The notes under the pieces were generated by a model. That model had not been told where the DNA came from, did no database searches, and saw only the letters and a list, made by a program, of their open reading frames with translations. A stretch of 64,000 bases of DNA from Thermoprotei archaeon (GTDB lineage Archaea; Thermoproteota; Thermoprotei; QMSL01; B3-G16), in contig JAGGXX010000027.1 of assembly GCA_021162845.1 (NCBI GenBank), positions 60,957 to 124,956 of the forward strand, read 5' to 3'. This document shows positions 52,959-61,959 of the stretch, piece after piece (the first letter of the stretch is position 1; every line of letters begins with the position of its first letter). The translations under genes and the position numbers were made by a program.

Positions 52959-53914
52959 CCTCTCCCCCTCCTTAAATTCATGCCTAATTTAATATGCTTT
53001 AAGTATCCTGAAAGGGGGAATCTCCACCTTACCGGGGATTCCTTAAGTATGCCTTGAGGCCTATATGCGACCATCAATATTATCAGGAGACCTATCAATA
53101 TCACTCTCAGGTTATTGGGGTCTACCGGTAAGGACAGATAGTCCTTAGCCATCCTCGTAGCTCTCTCGAAGAATTCTACCATGAAACTACCCAGTATAGC
53201 ACCTGTATTATTCGCAGGTCCTCCGAGGATCACCATGATCCATATAGTGAAGGTCATCAGGGGATCGAACGTGAACGGATTTATGAAGTTTCTGTACTGG
53301 GCATATAGCCCTCCGGATAAGCCTGTCATGGCTGAGGAGAGGGCTACTATTTGGGCCTTGTACATGAAGACGTTTTTGCCTAAGGTATAGGCTAAGACCT
53401 CATCCTCCCGTATGGTCCTTAGGACACGCCCATATGGAGAGTAGGCCACCAATTGGCTTATGAGGTAACATACCAAGAGCAGGCCATATATGAGCGCTAG
53501 CTGGAGGTACAGATAAGTCCTATGAGAAAGCGCAGTTATGGTCACAAGCGAGGGAGCAGAGATGCCCCAGACGCCGCCTGCAATCCACTCTTCGTTCTTT
53601 ATTATGAGACGGATTATCTCGCCTAAAGCGATAAGGCTTATGGCTAGATAATCCTCCCTAAGCCTTAACGCAGGCAAGCAGGCTATGAGGCCTACCATGG
53701 CTGTAACGATCATCGATAATAACAAGGGAATAGGCTGTGGAAGGCCAGCCCCTGCAGCTATAGCGTATGCATATGCACCCACCATGAAGAAGGCGGCCTT
53801 CCCAAAGTTAGCTATGTTAGTAAAGCCGTACTCCAGGTTTAGGCTTATAGCGACTATGCCGAATAGGCCCGTATAGGCCAGCCCATCTAGGACATAGACA
53901 AGTGGATCACCCAT
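52940..53914 (-). CDS. livM: Branched-chain amino-acid-type ABC transporter permease LivM
   Basis: The 324-aa polytopic permease has the LivM signature LNLEYGFTNIANFGKAAFFMVGAYAYA, LRLREDYLAISLIALGEIIRLI, and the EAA-like YGRVLRTIREDEVLAYTLGKNVFMYKAQIVALSS. It forms the channel with LivH. The basic C-terminal tail is typical. It lies 4 nt after livH. Confidence 0.92.
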   Translation of the reverse strand: MGDPLVYVLDGLAYTGLFGIVAISLNLEYGFTNIANFGKAAFFMVGAYAYAIAAGAGLPQPIPLLLSMIVTAMVGLIACLPALRLREDYLAISLIALGEIIRLIIKNEEWIAGGVWGISAPSLVTITALSHRTYLYLQLALIYGLLLVCYLISQLVAYSPYGRVLRTIREDEVLAYTLGKNVFMYKAQIVALSSAMTGLSGGLYAQYRNFINPFTFDPLMTFTIWIMVILGGPANNTGAILGSFMVEFFERATRMAKDYLSLPVDPNNLRVILIGLLIILMVAYRPQGILKESPVRWRFPLSGYLKHIKLGMNLRRGRGWHMRS

Positions 53915-53918
53915 TCCC

Positions 53919-54833
53919 TCATGCCCTCCTGTGAGTTAAACCAGCGATACCGCTAGGCCTCACTATTAGGGTGATTATCAGAACAGCGAAGGATATTGCG
54001 GTCCTGTAATCAGCCGATAAACCCAAGTTAGTTAATAAGACTACCCCTATGCTCTCGGCGAAACCGAGTATGTAAGAGGCAAGTAGGGCACCATAGAAGC
54101 TACCTATTCCCCCGAAAACGGTTACTGAGAATGCTGGCAGTAACATTTTCCATCCTAGGAGGGGCACTAGGGCCGTACCTATAGCTAGGAACGTACCCGC
54201 TAACCCAGCCAATGAAGCCCCAAGGCACCACGTGAACAGGGTCACGCTCTCAGTATTTATGCCAGAGGCCATGGCTAGCTCTGGATTATCAGCTGTAGCC
54301 CGAATAGCTTTTCCAAAAGCCGTCTTAGTGAAGAATATGTGGAGACTAAGGGAGAAAAGAGCTGAGAAAGCGATTAAGGAGAGCCAGAGAGGCGTTGTGG
54401 ACAAGCTTCCCAAATCATAGCCTAAGAGACTTACCCTAAGGTGAAGAGTAGGCCAGAAGATGCGAAATGAGAGAATGTCCCCACCGAAGATCTCCATTAG
54501 ACAATGCCTTATTATAAGGCCTAGGCCTATCGAAGCCACCATTAAGTGTATTAAGGAGGCGCCCCTCCTTAATAAGGGCTTAAATAAAAGGAGGTATGAC
54601 ACCCCCCCGAGGAGGGCAGAGAGGAGTCCGGATATGAACACAGCTGGCACAAGGGGGAGTCCGAAATACATCAGTAAAGCATATGTCATGTAAGCGCCAA
54701 AGGATATGAATTCAGCATGAGCGAAATTAGGAAATTTGGAAAGGACATATGTCAAGGACAACCCTAAGGCTACGAGTAAGTAAATACTACCGAGGACGAG
54801 GGAGTTAAAGAAAATTTGAATCCAGTTTGTTAT
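53919..54833 (-). CDS. livH: Branched-chain amino-acid-type ABC transporter permease LivH, atypical start
   Basis: The permease has LivH landmarks LSLTYVLSKFPNFAHAEFISFGAYMTY, KAIRATADNPELAMASGINTE and LLPAFSVTVFGGIGSFYGALLASYILG. The track ORF begins at a TTG inside the first helix. The reading frame continues upstream with excellent similarity to the normal N-terminus (TNWIQIFFNSLVLGSIYLLVALG), but no ATG, GTG or TTG is present before the in-frame stop. The first codon of the conserved part is ATA (54831-54833), shortly after the livK stop. A GGGGG run and an out-of-frame ATG at 54840 lie next to it. Either ATA initiates, or a base is lost or miscalled. Confidence 0.8.
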   Translation of the reverse strand: MTNWIQIFFNSLVLGSIYLLVALGLSLTYVLSKFPNFAHAEFISFGAYMTYALLMYFGLPLVPAVFISGLLSALLGGVSYLLLFKPLLRRGASLIHLMVASIGLGLIIRHCLMEIFGGDILSFRIFWPTLHLRVSLLGYDLGSLSTTPLWLSLIAFSALFSLSLHIFFTKTAFGKAIRATADNPELAMASGINTESVTLFTWCLGASLAGLAGTFLAIGTALVPLLGWKMLLPAFSVTVFGGIGSFYGALLASYILGFAESIGVVLLTNLGLSADYRTAISFAVLIITLIVRPSGIAGLTHRRA

Positions 54834-54849
54834 GGGTCATCCCCCCGTT

Positions 54850-56148
54850 CTAAGGCCAGTAGCCTATGTTTACGAACTTGTATTTGCCGTCCTCCTTTAC
54901 GACACCCCAGATCTCATATGTCTGTAAGTATTGATCGCCGTTCTCATCAAATATCTTATAGCCGGTAGCTCCCATGTACGTCTGGCTTACGATCTTAAGG
55001 GCTTCCCTAATTGCGGGCCCACTGTAATTCCCACAGTAAGCTATAGCCATTATGACCATCATCGTCGCATCATACGCTGTATCCGCATACATAGGCGGCT
55101 CTTCACCGTATTTCTCCTTGAACTTCTTAGCGAATAGCTCATAGCTTGGGCTGCCAATCGGCGCTACAGGCCTCGTACCTATGCAAGCTATGGACATGAA
55201 CTCAGCTGCCATGGGATCCTCGAACATAGGCTCGCCATAAACGCCCTCAGCACAAACCCATGTGATGCTCTGGAGCCCGAGTTCAAGCGCCTGTCTGAAC
55301 ATAACCTTCCCGCTTTGATAGTAACCTACGAAGAGGACGCAGTCCGGATTAGCGGCTTTCACCTGTTCAAGTTCACTCCGGAAGTCCATTTTCGAGGGGT
55401 CATATCTTATGGAAAGCACTATGCGGTCACTGATGATCTTCTTGGCCTCTTCCTCTATACCTACACCATAGGGATTATTTAGTACAAGCGTGACCACACG
55501 CTTGTAACCTCTCTTAGCTATTATGTCTGCTAATGCCTTACCTTGTAATGTGTCGCTACCAACTGTCCTGAAGACATAATCATCCGGGAATAGCGTGGTG
55601 ATATATGGAGCTGTGGCTGTAGGCGATATTGTGACCACTTTCTTCTCATTAACGTACTTCCCTATGGCCCTTAGGGAGCCGCTCGTCATCGGGCCTATTA
55701 TGACCTGTACACCGTCTACTTCCACGAGCTTTTTAGCAACCTCAACCGCCTTTTGATCGGAGGTTTCGTCATCCTCCACAATCAGCTTTATCGGCCTTCC
55801 CCTTATGCCTCCCCTAGCGTTTACCTCCTCTACAGCTAGCTTAACTCCCTTAAGAATCTCCTGTCCCATGGGCCCTAGATCCCCTGAAAGGGACATTATG
55901 CAACCTATCTTTATCTCATTAGGTAACACTGGTGCTACTTCCTTCATAGCGGCCTGGTAGCCCTCAGCATATCCTTTATCGTAGCCTTCTTTATAGCCCT
56001 CTTGACGCACTTCACTCATTCCAGAACTTCCCGCCTGATATCCACTATTATAGCCAGCGTAGTATCCACCGACCCCGCTTATCACGATCAGAACTATTAA
56101 CACTGCTAATATTATGTTGGACATACCTCTAGATTTACCACTTCCCAA
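54850..56148 (-). CDS. livK: Branched-chain amino-acid-type ABC transporter substrate-binding protein LivK
   Basis: The 432-aa protein has an N-terminal membrane helix (IILAVLIVLIVISGVGGYYAG) and then a Gly-Tyr-rich linker (EGYKEGYDKGYAEGYQ), which tethers the binding domain to the membrane. The Leu/Ile/Val-binding fold follows: IKIGCIMSLSGDLGPMGQEILKGVKLAVEEVNARGG, IIGPMTSGSLRAIGKYV, and CVLFVGYYQSGKVM. Start is TTG 56148 or ATG 56124. It is the first gene of the transporter operon; TTTATAAA at 56201-56208 is the likely TATA box. Confidence 0.92.
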   Translation of the reverse strand: MGSGKSRGMSNIILAVLIVLIVISGVGGYYAGYNSGYQAGSSGMSEVRQEGYKEGYDKGYAEGYQAAMKEVAPVLPNEIKIGCIMSLSGDLGPMGQEILKGVKLAVEEVNARGGIRGRPIKLIVEDDETSDQKAVEVAKKLVEVDGVQVIIGPMTSGSLRAIGKYVNEKKVVTISPTATAPYITTLFPDDYVFRTVGSDTLQGKALADIIAKRGYKRVVTLVLNNPYGVGIEEEAKKIISDRIVLSIRYDPSKMDFRSELEQVKAANPDCVLFVGYYQSGKVMFRQALELGLQSITWVCAEGVYGEPMFEDPMAAEFMSIACIGTRPVAPIGSPSYELFAKKFKEKYGEEPPMYADTAYDATMMVIMAIAYCGNYSGPAIREALKIVSQTYMGATGYKIFDENGDQYLQTYEIWGVVKEDGKYKFVNIGYWP

Positions 56149-56647
56149 TTTTTCACCACCGAGTGGTCATGCCTAAGCTAAAATCAACAAAAGTATTACA
56201 TTTATAAATTTTTCGATTCCCCAACCTCTCCGCCCAAAAGGGCTTTCCATCAAGGCTTTAAGCGATACTATGATCCTGAGAGAACATTATTGATCAACCC
56301 TATGAGAGGCCCAAGTAGAGAGGCTATATGAACAATAAGGTAGGCAACTCCACTTAGTCAGAATATATCAGCGATTACGATACACGCTAGATGATATCTT
56401 GAAAAACGGAGAGGCTAGCTAAAAACTCTCATCGGAGGCTAGCTCATTGGTACACTCTTCCCCCATGATGTGATGATATTATTCATTAATATTATTTATA
56501 TAATTAATAGTGTCATCCCCCTATCCTCAATAAAAAGGAGATTCATAGTTTTAAGGTCAAGTCTCATTCCCATAAGGAGCCTGTTCAAACGCCTATTAAG
56601 CCATTTTTCGTATAGAAGGATGGGAAGTTGATGTGGAGGAAAATAAA
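56149..56647. other. Intergenic region of about 500 nt between livK and the GH4 gene
   Basis: It contains the leftward livK promoter near 56201-56208 and AT-rich DNA near 56480-56520 (ATTAATATTATTTATATAATTAATAG), which could be the rightward promoter of the GH4 gene. I see no ORF with a credible start and no copy of the 16-bp palindrome. Confidence 0.35.
56201..56208 (-). promoter_or_regulatory. TATA box of the liv operon
   Basis: TTTATAAA lies about 53-60 nt upstream of the livK TTG start, leaving a short leader that includes a GGTGGTGAA ribosome site. Confidence 0.4.
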
Positions 56648-57994
56648 GTGATGCTCATAGGCACCGGGAGCCTCATTTTTACACCATCCCTTTTAAGAGG
56701 ACTTATCTTAAGCGACATGGCCTAAGAAGATGCCTTAACAATAGCCTTAGTAGATATAGATCCCAATATGCTTGATATGATGTATGAGGTTGGAACTAGG
56801 CTCCTCGAGGGCTTCAAGAAAATGCGTAAGGCTGAGAAGCTGGGGATTGAGAAGTATGTTGAGAGGAGGGAAGCCCTTGAGGGAGCTGATTTCGTAATTA
56901 TAACGATAGGCGTAGGCGGAGTTAAGGCTACGCACATCGACATCGAGGTACCTAGGAGGTACGGCATAGAACAGACAGTAGGGGATACCGTGGGACCCGG
57001 TGGCATAATGCGGGCCCTTAGGCATATCCCAGCATTGCTGGACATAGCTAGAGATATGGAAGATCTATGCCCGAATGCATACATGTTTAACTACTCGAAC
57101 CCCTTAACCCCCCTCACTAGAGCTGTTCAAAGGGAGACCAAGGTAAAGGCATACGGATTATGTACTGGTGTCTTCGGCATTAGGAGGCTCTTAGCGGGAT
57201 ACCTAGGCGTTGGGCCTGAAGACGTCGAAGTCTACGTAGGAGGCATAAATCACCTCTATTGGATCATGGATTTCGCGGTTAAGGGTGAACCTGGGTATCC
57301 GACAGTGGAGGAAAAGATAGCTAAGGAGGGAATGCCTGAGAGGGGTACGGGGACCATACTACTCAGGCTTTACAGGATTTTCGGCCTAATACCAGCGCCT
57401 GGGGACAGGCATGTAGCCGAATTCTTCCCGCATCTTTTCATGTATAAAGAGGCCATGGAGAAATACGGTATCCCTCGCTTTCCTGAGGACACGGTTTACG
57501 ATTATAAGATCAGGGAGCCCTTTGAGAAACTGCTAAGGGGCATAGCGTCAGGTAGGAGGAGCGTCGACGAGCTATTGAAGGTATGGGGGCTTGAGGAGGA
57601 AGGGAAGGGGATCATAAGGCTTATGGAGGCTATCGCCCTCGATAAGAGAACGCTTTATCCGGGAATTAATGTGCCCAATTTAGGTGTGATATCAAACCTA
57701 CCGATGTGGGGCGTCGTGGAAGTGCCAGCATATGTCGATGCTACAGGCGTTCACCCATTAAATATGGGATCTCTACCTAAGGCCATAGTTGGGATACTTA
57801 CTCAACGCCTAAGCCAGTATGAGGTAACTATAGACGCGGCACTAAGTGGTGATAGGGATTTGGTTATGCAAGCACTTCTGATGGATGGATATGTCAAATC
57901 CGTAGAAGTAGCTGAAAGGTTACTAGAGGATATGCTTAGAGCCGAAAAGGAGTGGTTGCCGAACTATTGGTTTAATGGCAAATCGCGAAACTAG
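56648..57994 (+). pseudogene. Glycoside hydrolase family 4 gene interrupted by an in-frame TAA
   Basis: A ribosome site (GGAGGA) precedes GTG 56648 / ATG 56651, which opens the NAD-binding motif MLIGTGSLIFTPSLLRGLIL. After 24 codons there is a TAA (56723-56725), and the same frame continues without a gap (EDALTIALVDIDPNMLDMMYEVG) for the rest of a GH4 enzyme. Downstream are VIITIGVGGVKATHID, YGIEQTVGDTVGPGG, MFNYSNPLTPLTRA, the metal-ligand regions GLCTGVFG and GGINHLYWI. The track ORF starts at Met 56768, after the dinucleotide fold. GH4 enzymes hydrolyse alpha- or beta-glycosides through an NAD/Mn redox mechanism. As it stands the full enzyme is not made, unless the stop is a sequencing error or is read through. 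Confidence 0.75.
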
Positions 57995-58022
57995 TTCTTC
58001 ATAAAATGTAATAAAATGTACA

Positions 58023-58154
58023 GAAATCAGCTGGGATCCGCTAGTTCGGCTAGTTCCGCTATTAGCCCTTAAAGCCGCCGGAGTAGAGGATATAGAGGGG
58101 AGAGTTAAGCGACTTATAGCGGGGCTTGGTAGGGCCAAGATAAAGGGCATCTAG
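58023..58154 (+). pseudogene. Possible C-terminal gene remnant of 43 residues
   Basis: After the GH4 stop, a different frame encodes EISWDPLVRLVPLLALKAAG followed by VEDIEGRVKRLIAGLGRAK and a TAG, with no start codon or upstream continuation. The amphipathic, protein-like composition suggests the tail of a lost gene rather than random DNA. The parent family is unrecognised. Confidence is low because it is short. Confidence 0.25.
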
Positions 58155-58172
58155 GCTTTAATAGCTATGGGA

Positions 58173-58180
58173 TATTTAAG
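58173..58180 (+). promoter_or_regulatory. TATA box of the ChbG/YdjC-like gene
   Basis: TATTTAAG lies 21-28 nt before the ATG at 58201, in agreement with a leaderless or short-leader transcript. Confidence 0.45.
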
Positions 58181-58200
58181 TAGCTATTGGTGAAGGGCAT

Positions 58201-59082
58201 ATGGACGATCTAATCGAAGCCCTGGGCTTTGATGGGAAGGATAGGCTTCTCATAATTCATGCCGATGATGTAGGGATGTGCCATTCCGTTAATGAGGCTA
58301 CGTTTTCCGCATTATCGTACGAGATAGTTACATGCGGTAGCCTTATGATGCCCTGCCCCTGGGTACTTGAGGCCGCTGAGCTTACCAAGAAATATGGGTT
58401 CGATGCCGGTGTGCATGTCACACTTAACAGTGAGTGGGAGCATTATAAATGGCCTCCTATCTCATCCGATGGACATAGCACATTAGTCGATGAATATGGC
58501 TATCTCTGGCGTAGCGTAGAGGAGGTGGTAGCTCATGCGGTGCCCTCTGAGGTCGAGAAGGAGGTAGAGGCTCAGGTGATTAGGGCGTTTAAAATGGGGA
58601 TAGAGCCCTCGCATATAGATACTCATATGGGGACCGTATACGCTAAGCCGGAATTCTTCATGGCATATGTGAGGATTGCTGATAGACATAGGATACCGCC
58701 TATGTTAGTGAAGCCCTCAGAGGAGATGATAATGAGGGCTAGGAAAATGGGCTTAGAGATCGAGAGCCTTAAGAAGGCTATAGTAGAATCTCGCTGGCCT
58801 AAACTCGATATGCTCATGGCAGGGATACCCGGAGTTACATTAGATGATAAAAGGAGGGCATTAAGGCAGTTCTTGAGAGGTGTGAAAGGAGGCATGGTGG
58901 TTCAGGTGATAGTCCACTTAGGCTTAGACACGCCGGAACTACGTGCTATCATGCCTCGGAGCTATCCCTCACGGGTTAATGAGTATAAGCTAGTGACGGA
59001 TAATGAAACGCGTAAGCTGATAGAGGAATTAGGATTCCAGCTCATAGGATGGCGGGAGATAAAGAAGGCGACTATGAGATAG
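58201..59082 (+). CDS. ChbG/YdjC-family carbohydrate deacetylase
   Basis: The 293-aa protein has the family motifs LLIIHADDVGMCHSVNEAT (metal-binding Asp pair), FDAGVHVTLNSEW (His) and PSHIDTHMGTVY (His). These enzymes deacetylate N-acetylated oligosaccharides such as chitobiose. Length is normal. It stands in a sugar/cell-wall catabolic island next to GH4 and converges on pyruvate kinase. The precise substrate is unknown. Confidence 0.88.
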   Translation: MDDLIEALGFDGKDRLLIIHADDVGMCHSVNEATFSALSYEIVTCGSLMMPCPWVLEAAELTKKYGFDAGVHVTLNSEWEHYKWPPISSDGHSTLVDEYGYLWRSVEEVVAHAVPSEVEKEVEAQVIRAFKMGIEPSHIDTHMGTVYAKPEFFMAYVRIADRHRIPPMLVKPSEEMIMRARKMGLEIESLKKAIVESRWPKLDMLMAGIPGVTLDDKRRALRQFLRGVKGGMVVQVIVHLGLDTPELRAIMPRSYPSRVNEYKLVTDNETRKLIEELGFQLIGWREIKKATMR

Positions 59083-59113
59083 GCCCCATAGACGGTATGA
59101 CTGTCCTTGCATG

Positions 59114-60481
59114 TCATAACGTCAGGAGCTCTACGAAGTGCTTTTTCGTTGCCTGGAGGCCATATGTGGCTATCACGATATCACCCTTATTAAGAAGTCC
59201 TTCGTTTAGGGCTTTTTCGATGGTATTCTGAATGCCCTGTGCATATGTTTTGGCAGGTATCCTTAAGGGCTTGAGACCCCAAAGCGCATTAAGCATGTGG
59301 GCGACCTTCTCATGAGGGGTCCCTATAAACGCCGAAACACCTGGTCTATATTTCGCTATCCGGAAGCCTGTCTTTCCGCTCATAGTATATATTATGAGCC
59401 TCGCCCCTAAATCCTCAGCCAGCGTAACTATCCCCTCAGCAAAGCGGTCTCTGACATCCGATGCGATCACATGTACCTTTACGTTTGTATCAGCGGTTCT
59501 CACTATCCGATCGAGCCATTTGACAGCTCTGACTGGATAGCGGCCTATAGCCGTCTCTCCTGTTAGGAGAAGAGAATCAACTCCTTCCCTAACGGCCGTG
59601 TATATATCGTTTACCTCGGCTCTAGTTGGCGTGTTAGAGTATATCATCGACTCTAGGATCTGAGTAGCGATCATAATCGGCTTACCCATGCTAAGCGTCA
59701 TATCAGCTATTCGTTCCTGTAACTGGGGCACTACCTCTAAGCCAAAATGGAGCCCTAGGTCGCCCCTTGCCACCATTATATAATCGGCTTCCTTCACGAT
59801 CTCTTTAAGGTTCTTGACGGCGCTTGGGACTTCTATCTTCGCTAATATCATGCCTCGAAAACCGTATCCTTCAGCGACTTTCCTCACTTTTCGCACATCA
59901 TCGGCCTCTCGAACATAGCTTATAGCGAGAACATCTAGGTCCATCTTAGCTACCAGTTCTATACATCTAACATCCTTTTCAGTCGGTGCTTCAATCCTGT
60001 ATTCTTTGTCCTTTATGACCAGGGCTTTCCCCTCGCTTAGCTTACCGCCTGATAGCGGTTCAGCTAAGACCTCTTTCCTCCCCTGCTTCACCACCCTTAG
60101 CCTTATCCTGCCGTCATCCGCGAGTATCATGTCATCGACTTCTACACGATCAAAGAACTCCTCATGCGGAATGGGGATTCCCTCTGATGGAGGCTTATAT
60201 CCCAGTACTAGCTTAATCTTAGTGCCGGGCATAAGCTTTACAGGAGCATGGATTTTGCCTATTCTGACACTGGGACCTTGCAGATCTCCAATGTACGTTA
60301 TCAGGAGAGAATGCTGGTTCTCTAGGCGTTTAATCATCTTAACCCATGCTCTCCACTCCTTCTCAGTCCCATGGGAGAAGTTTATCCTCACGCCATTCAC
60401 ATAAAGTAGTAGGCGTCTTAGTACCCCTTCTGATGAGGAGGAGGGGCCTATTGTGGCGAAAATCTTAGTACGCCTATACAA
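59114..60481 (-). CDS. pyk: Pyruvate kinase
   Basis: The 455-aa glycolytic enzyme converts phosphoenolpyruvate to pyruvate with ATP formation. It has KIFATIGPSSSS, GVRINFSHGT, KIEVPSAVKNLKEIV, VARGDLGLHFGLEVV, IATQILESMIYSNTPTRAEVNDI and the C-terminal allosteric domain. The start is TTG 60481. A TATA-like TTTTTTAAC lies about 35 nt upstream, and a perfect 16-bp palindrome lies at 60598-60613, about 76 nt further up. This is unusual for a housekeeping gene and suggests control with the sugar genes. Confidence 0.95.
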   Translation of the reverse strand: MYRRTKIFATIGPSSSSEGVLRRLLLYVNGVRINFSHGTEKEWRAWVKMIKRLENQHSLLITYIGDLQGPSVRIGKIHAPVKLMPGTKIKLVLGYKPPSEGIPIPHEEFFDRVEVDDMILADDGRIRLRVVKQGRKEVLAEPLSGGKLSEGKALVIKDKEYRIEAPTEKDVRCIELVAKMDLDVLAISYVREADDVRKVRKVAEGYGFRGMILAKIEVPSAVKNLKEIVKEADYIMVARGDLGLHFGLEVVPQLQERIADMTLSMGKPIMIATQILESMIYSNTPTRAEVNDIYTAVREGVDSLLLTGETAIGRYPVRAVKWLDRIVRTADTNVKVHVIASDVRDRFAEGIVTLAEDLGARLIIYTMSGKTGFRIAKYRPGVSAFIGTPHEKVAHMLNALWGLKPLRIPAKTYAQGIQNTIEKALNEGLLNKGDIVIATYGLQATKKHFVELLTL

Positions 60482-60597
60482 GACTCAATACCGCTTATAG
60501 GTTGACGCCCAGTGTTAAAAAAACTAACCTAAAGTCCTTAAGTACTATCCGGACGAGATCCGCGCTGAAGGAAATCCGTGTACGCTAGTACTTTTTC

Positions 60598-60613
60598 TGA
60601 CGCATATGCGTCA
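60598..60613. promoter_or_regulatory. 16-bp perfect palindrome, putative operator (copy 1)
   Basis: TGACGCATATGCGTCA is identical to its reverse complement and, with the flanking C and G, extends to 18 bp. It lies about 117 nt upstream of the pyk start in a 288-nt gap with no gene. The same sequence recurs once at 62863-62878, with a similar CTTTTT flank. Its position above the TATA region fits an activator or repressor site. No terminator-like T-run follows it on either strand. Confidence 0.6.
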
Positions 60614-60769
60614 GTATACTTCGCTAGAAGGTTTCCTGGACCATAAATTATGCATCCCTTATCTCCACTCTCATTTCACCGGAAGGTTCGGACTTCCCCC
60701 TTAAACAAAATCAATCTCAAAAACAAGTTATTTAGCCCCCCTAATGTGAACCGGACAGATGGGTAAAAA

Positions 60770-61876
60770 CTATTCCAATATGGGCTCGATGTACCTCTTG
60801 ATCATTCTCCTTACGTATTGATGTTGTTCATATGTCACTGAGGGCTTGCCGTAAATGGCCCGCATGCTATCCTCGAACTCGCCCTTAGGTATTCTGTCCT
60901 CCTCCCTACACGGTTTTGAGAACTCCTTATGAGGCTCCTCCTGGTACCAATAGGCTACGCTTGAGTAGTCCGCCTCCACTTCATCATATTCCCCATGATG
61001 AACCCTAACGGATATGCGCCTGTAGAAGGGTATAGGGTCGAATATGTGAAATCTGAAGCAGGACGTCCTGAAGCGCCTCTCGTCCTTTATTAATATGCCA
61101 TGGGTCATGGCCGCGTAGACCCCATGAAGGAAGTACCACCCACTTAGGAAGTAGTCCTCGGTACCTGTGGAGCCGTATGATAGGGTCTCCTCATCGTCAA
61201 CCTTAACCTCAAAATTCCCCTCAAGATATGTGAAGCCCCTTTCGCGCCTTAAGGACTGCATGTTAAGCCGGGTTCCAGTATAGAAGCCCTTACCCTCGGC
61301 CTCCAATATCGTATAAGGCTTCCCCTCTTGCGTCGGATTTTCCCTGCGCCACTTAGCATGGAATCTAAGCTTAACGTCGTCCAGACCTTCTTCAAATACG
61401 TAGTAACCGATCATGGCATAAAAGCTGCTTATAGGTTCATTACTGGCGTTTATCACCTCTATCTTGCACGACTCGCTGAAGGGCATAGGGATGAAGCTAT
61501 AGTATCCGCCGCTCGTCTCGCCTAGGAGAAGGGTACTGTGATGCTTGTACTCACCATAGCCCGCTCCCACGAAGTCCCCCAAGGGGACATCAACGCTTGG
61601 ATTCCCCTCCCCATCCCAGTATATGTTCAATATGGCGTTCCTGAGTATGTAGCGATCCCTCGATCGAAGCGTGAACCATATCGAAGCTATGCACCCCGCT
61701 CCCTTCACATCGAGTAGCGTAAACCTCTCACCCGGTTCTATAGGAACCCAGTCAAGCCATCTCTCAACCCTACCTAGAGGGGATGGCGATGCAGGTGGGG
61801 GATGTTTACCCGTCGTTGATGCATATCGCATTCTAGCCTTTTTGATAAAAGGAAGATTGAATAGATTCAAAAGCAT
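60770..61876 (-). CDS. DUF2961/GH172-family protein
   Basis: The 368-aa protein begins with the family pattern RYASTTGKHPPPASPSPLGRVERWLDWV followed by FTLLDVKGAGCIASIWFTLRSRD. It has DVPLGDFVGAGYGE and the active-site stretch TLSYGSTGTEDYFLSGWYF with its conserved acidic residues. GH172 members act on fructofuranosides or arabinofuranosides in polysaccharides. No signal peptide is seen, so it is probably cytoplasmic. It is part of the catabolic island; an upstream half-site-like TGACGATAT (61904-61912) is only suggestive. Confidence 0.82.
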   Translation of the reverse strand: MLLNLFNLPFIKKARMRYASTTGKHPPPASPSPLGRVERWLDWVPIEPGERFTLLDVKGAGCIASIWFTLRSRDRYILRNAILNIYWDGEGNPSVDVPLGDFVGAGYGEYKHHSTLLLGETSGGYYSFIPMPFSESCKIEVINASNEPISSFYAMIGYYVFEEGLDDVKLRFHAKWRRENPTQEGKPYTILEAEGKGFYTGTRLNMQSLRRERGFTYLEGNFEVKVDDEETLSYGSTGTEDYFLSGWYFLHGVYAAMTHGILIKDERRFRTSCFRFHIFDPIPFYRRISVRVHHGEYDEVEADYSSVAYWYQEEPHKEFSKPCREEDRIPKGEFEDSMRAIYGKPSVTYEQHQYVRRMIKRYIEPILE

Positions 61877-61959
61877 TTAAGTCACCAATTTCAACTTAAA
61901 TCATGACGATATAAGCTTTCCACTTGACTGCAATATATGCCTTCATCCTCATTTTGGCC

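Noticed and set aside
56723-56725. Pyrrolysine or selenocysteine recoding at the GH4 stop
   Set aside because: The codon is TAA, while pyrrolysine uses UAG and selenocysteine uses UGA.
60598-60613. Reading the 16-bp palindrome as a transcription terminator or restriction-type artefact
   Set aside because: It has no loop, no T-run follows it on either strand, and an identical copy lies above another pair of promoters.
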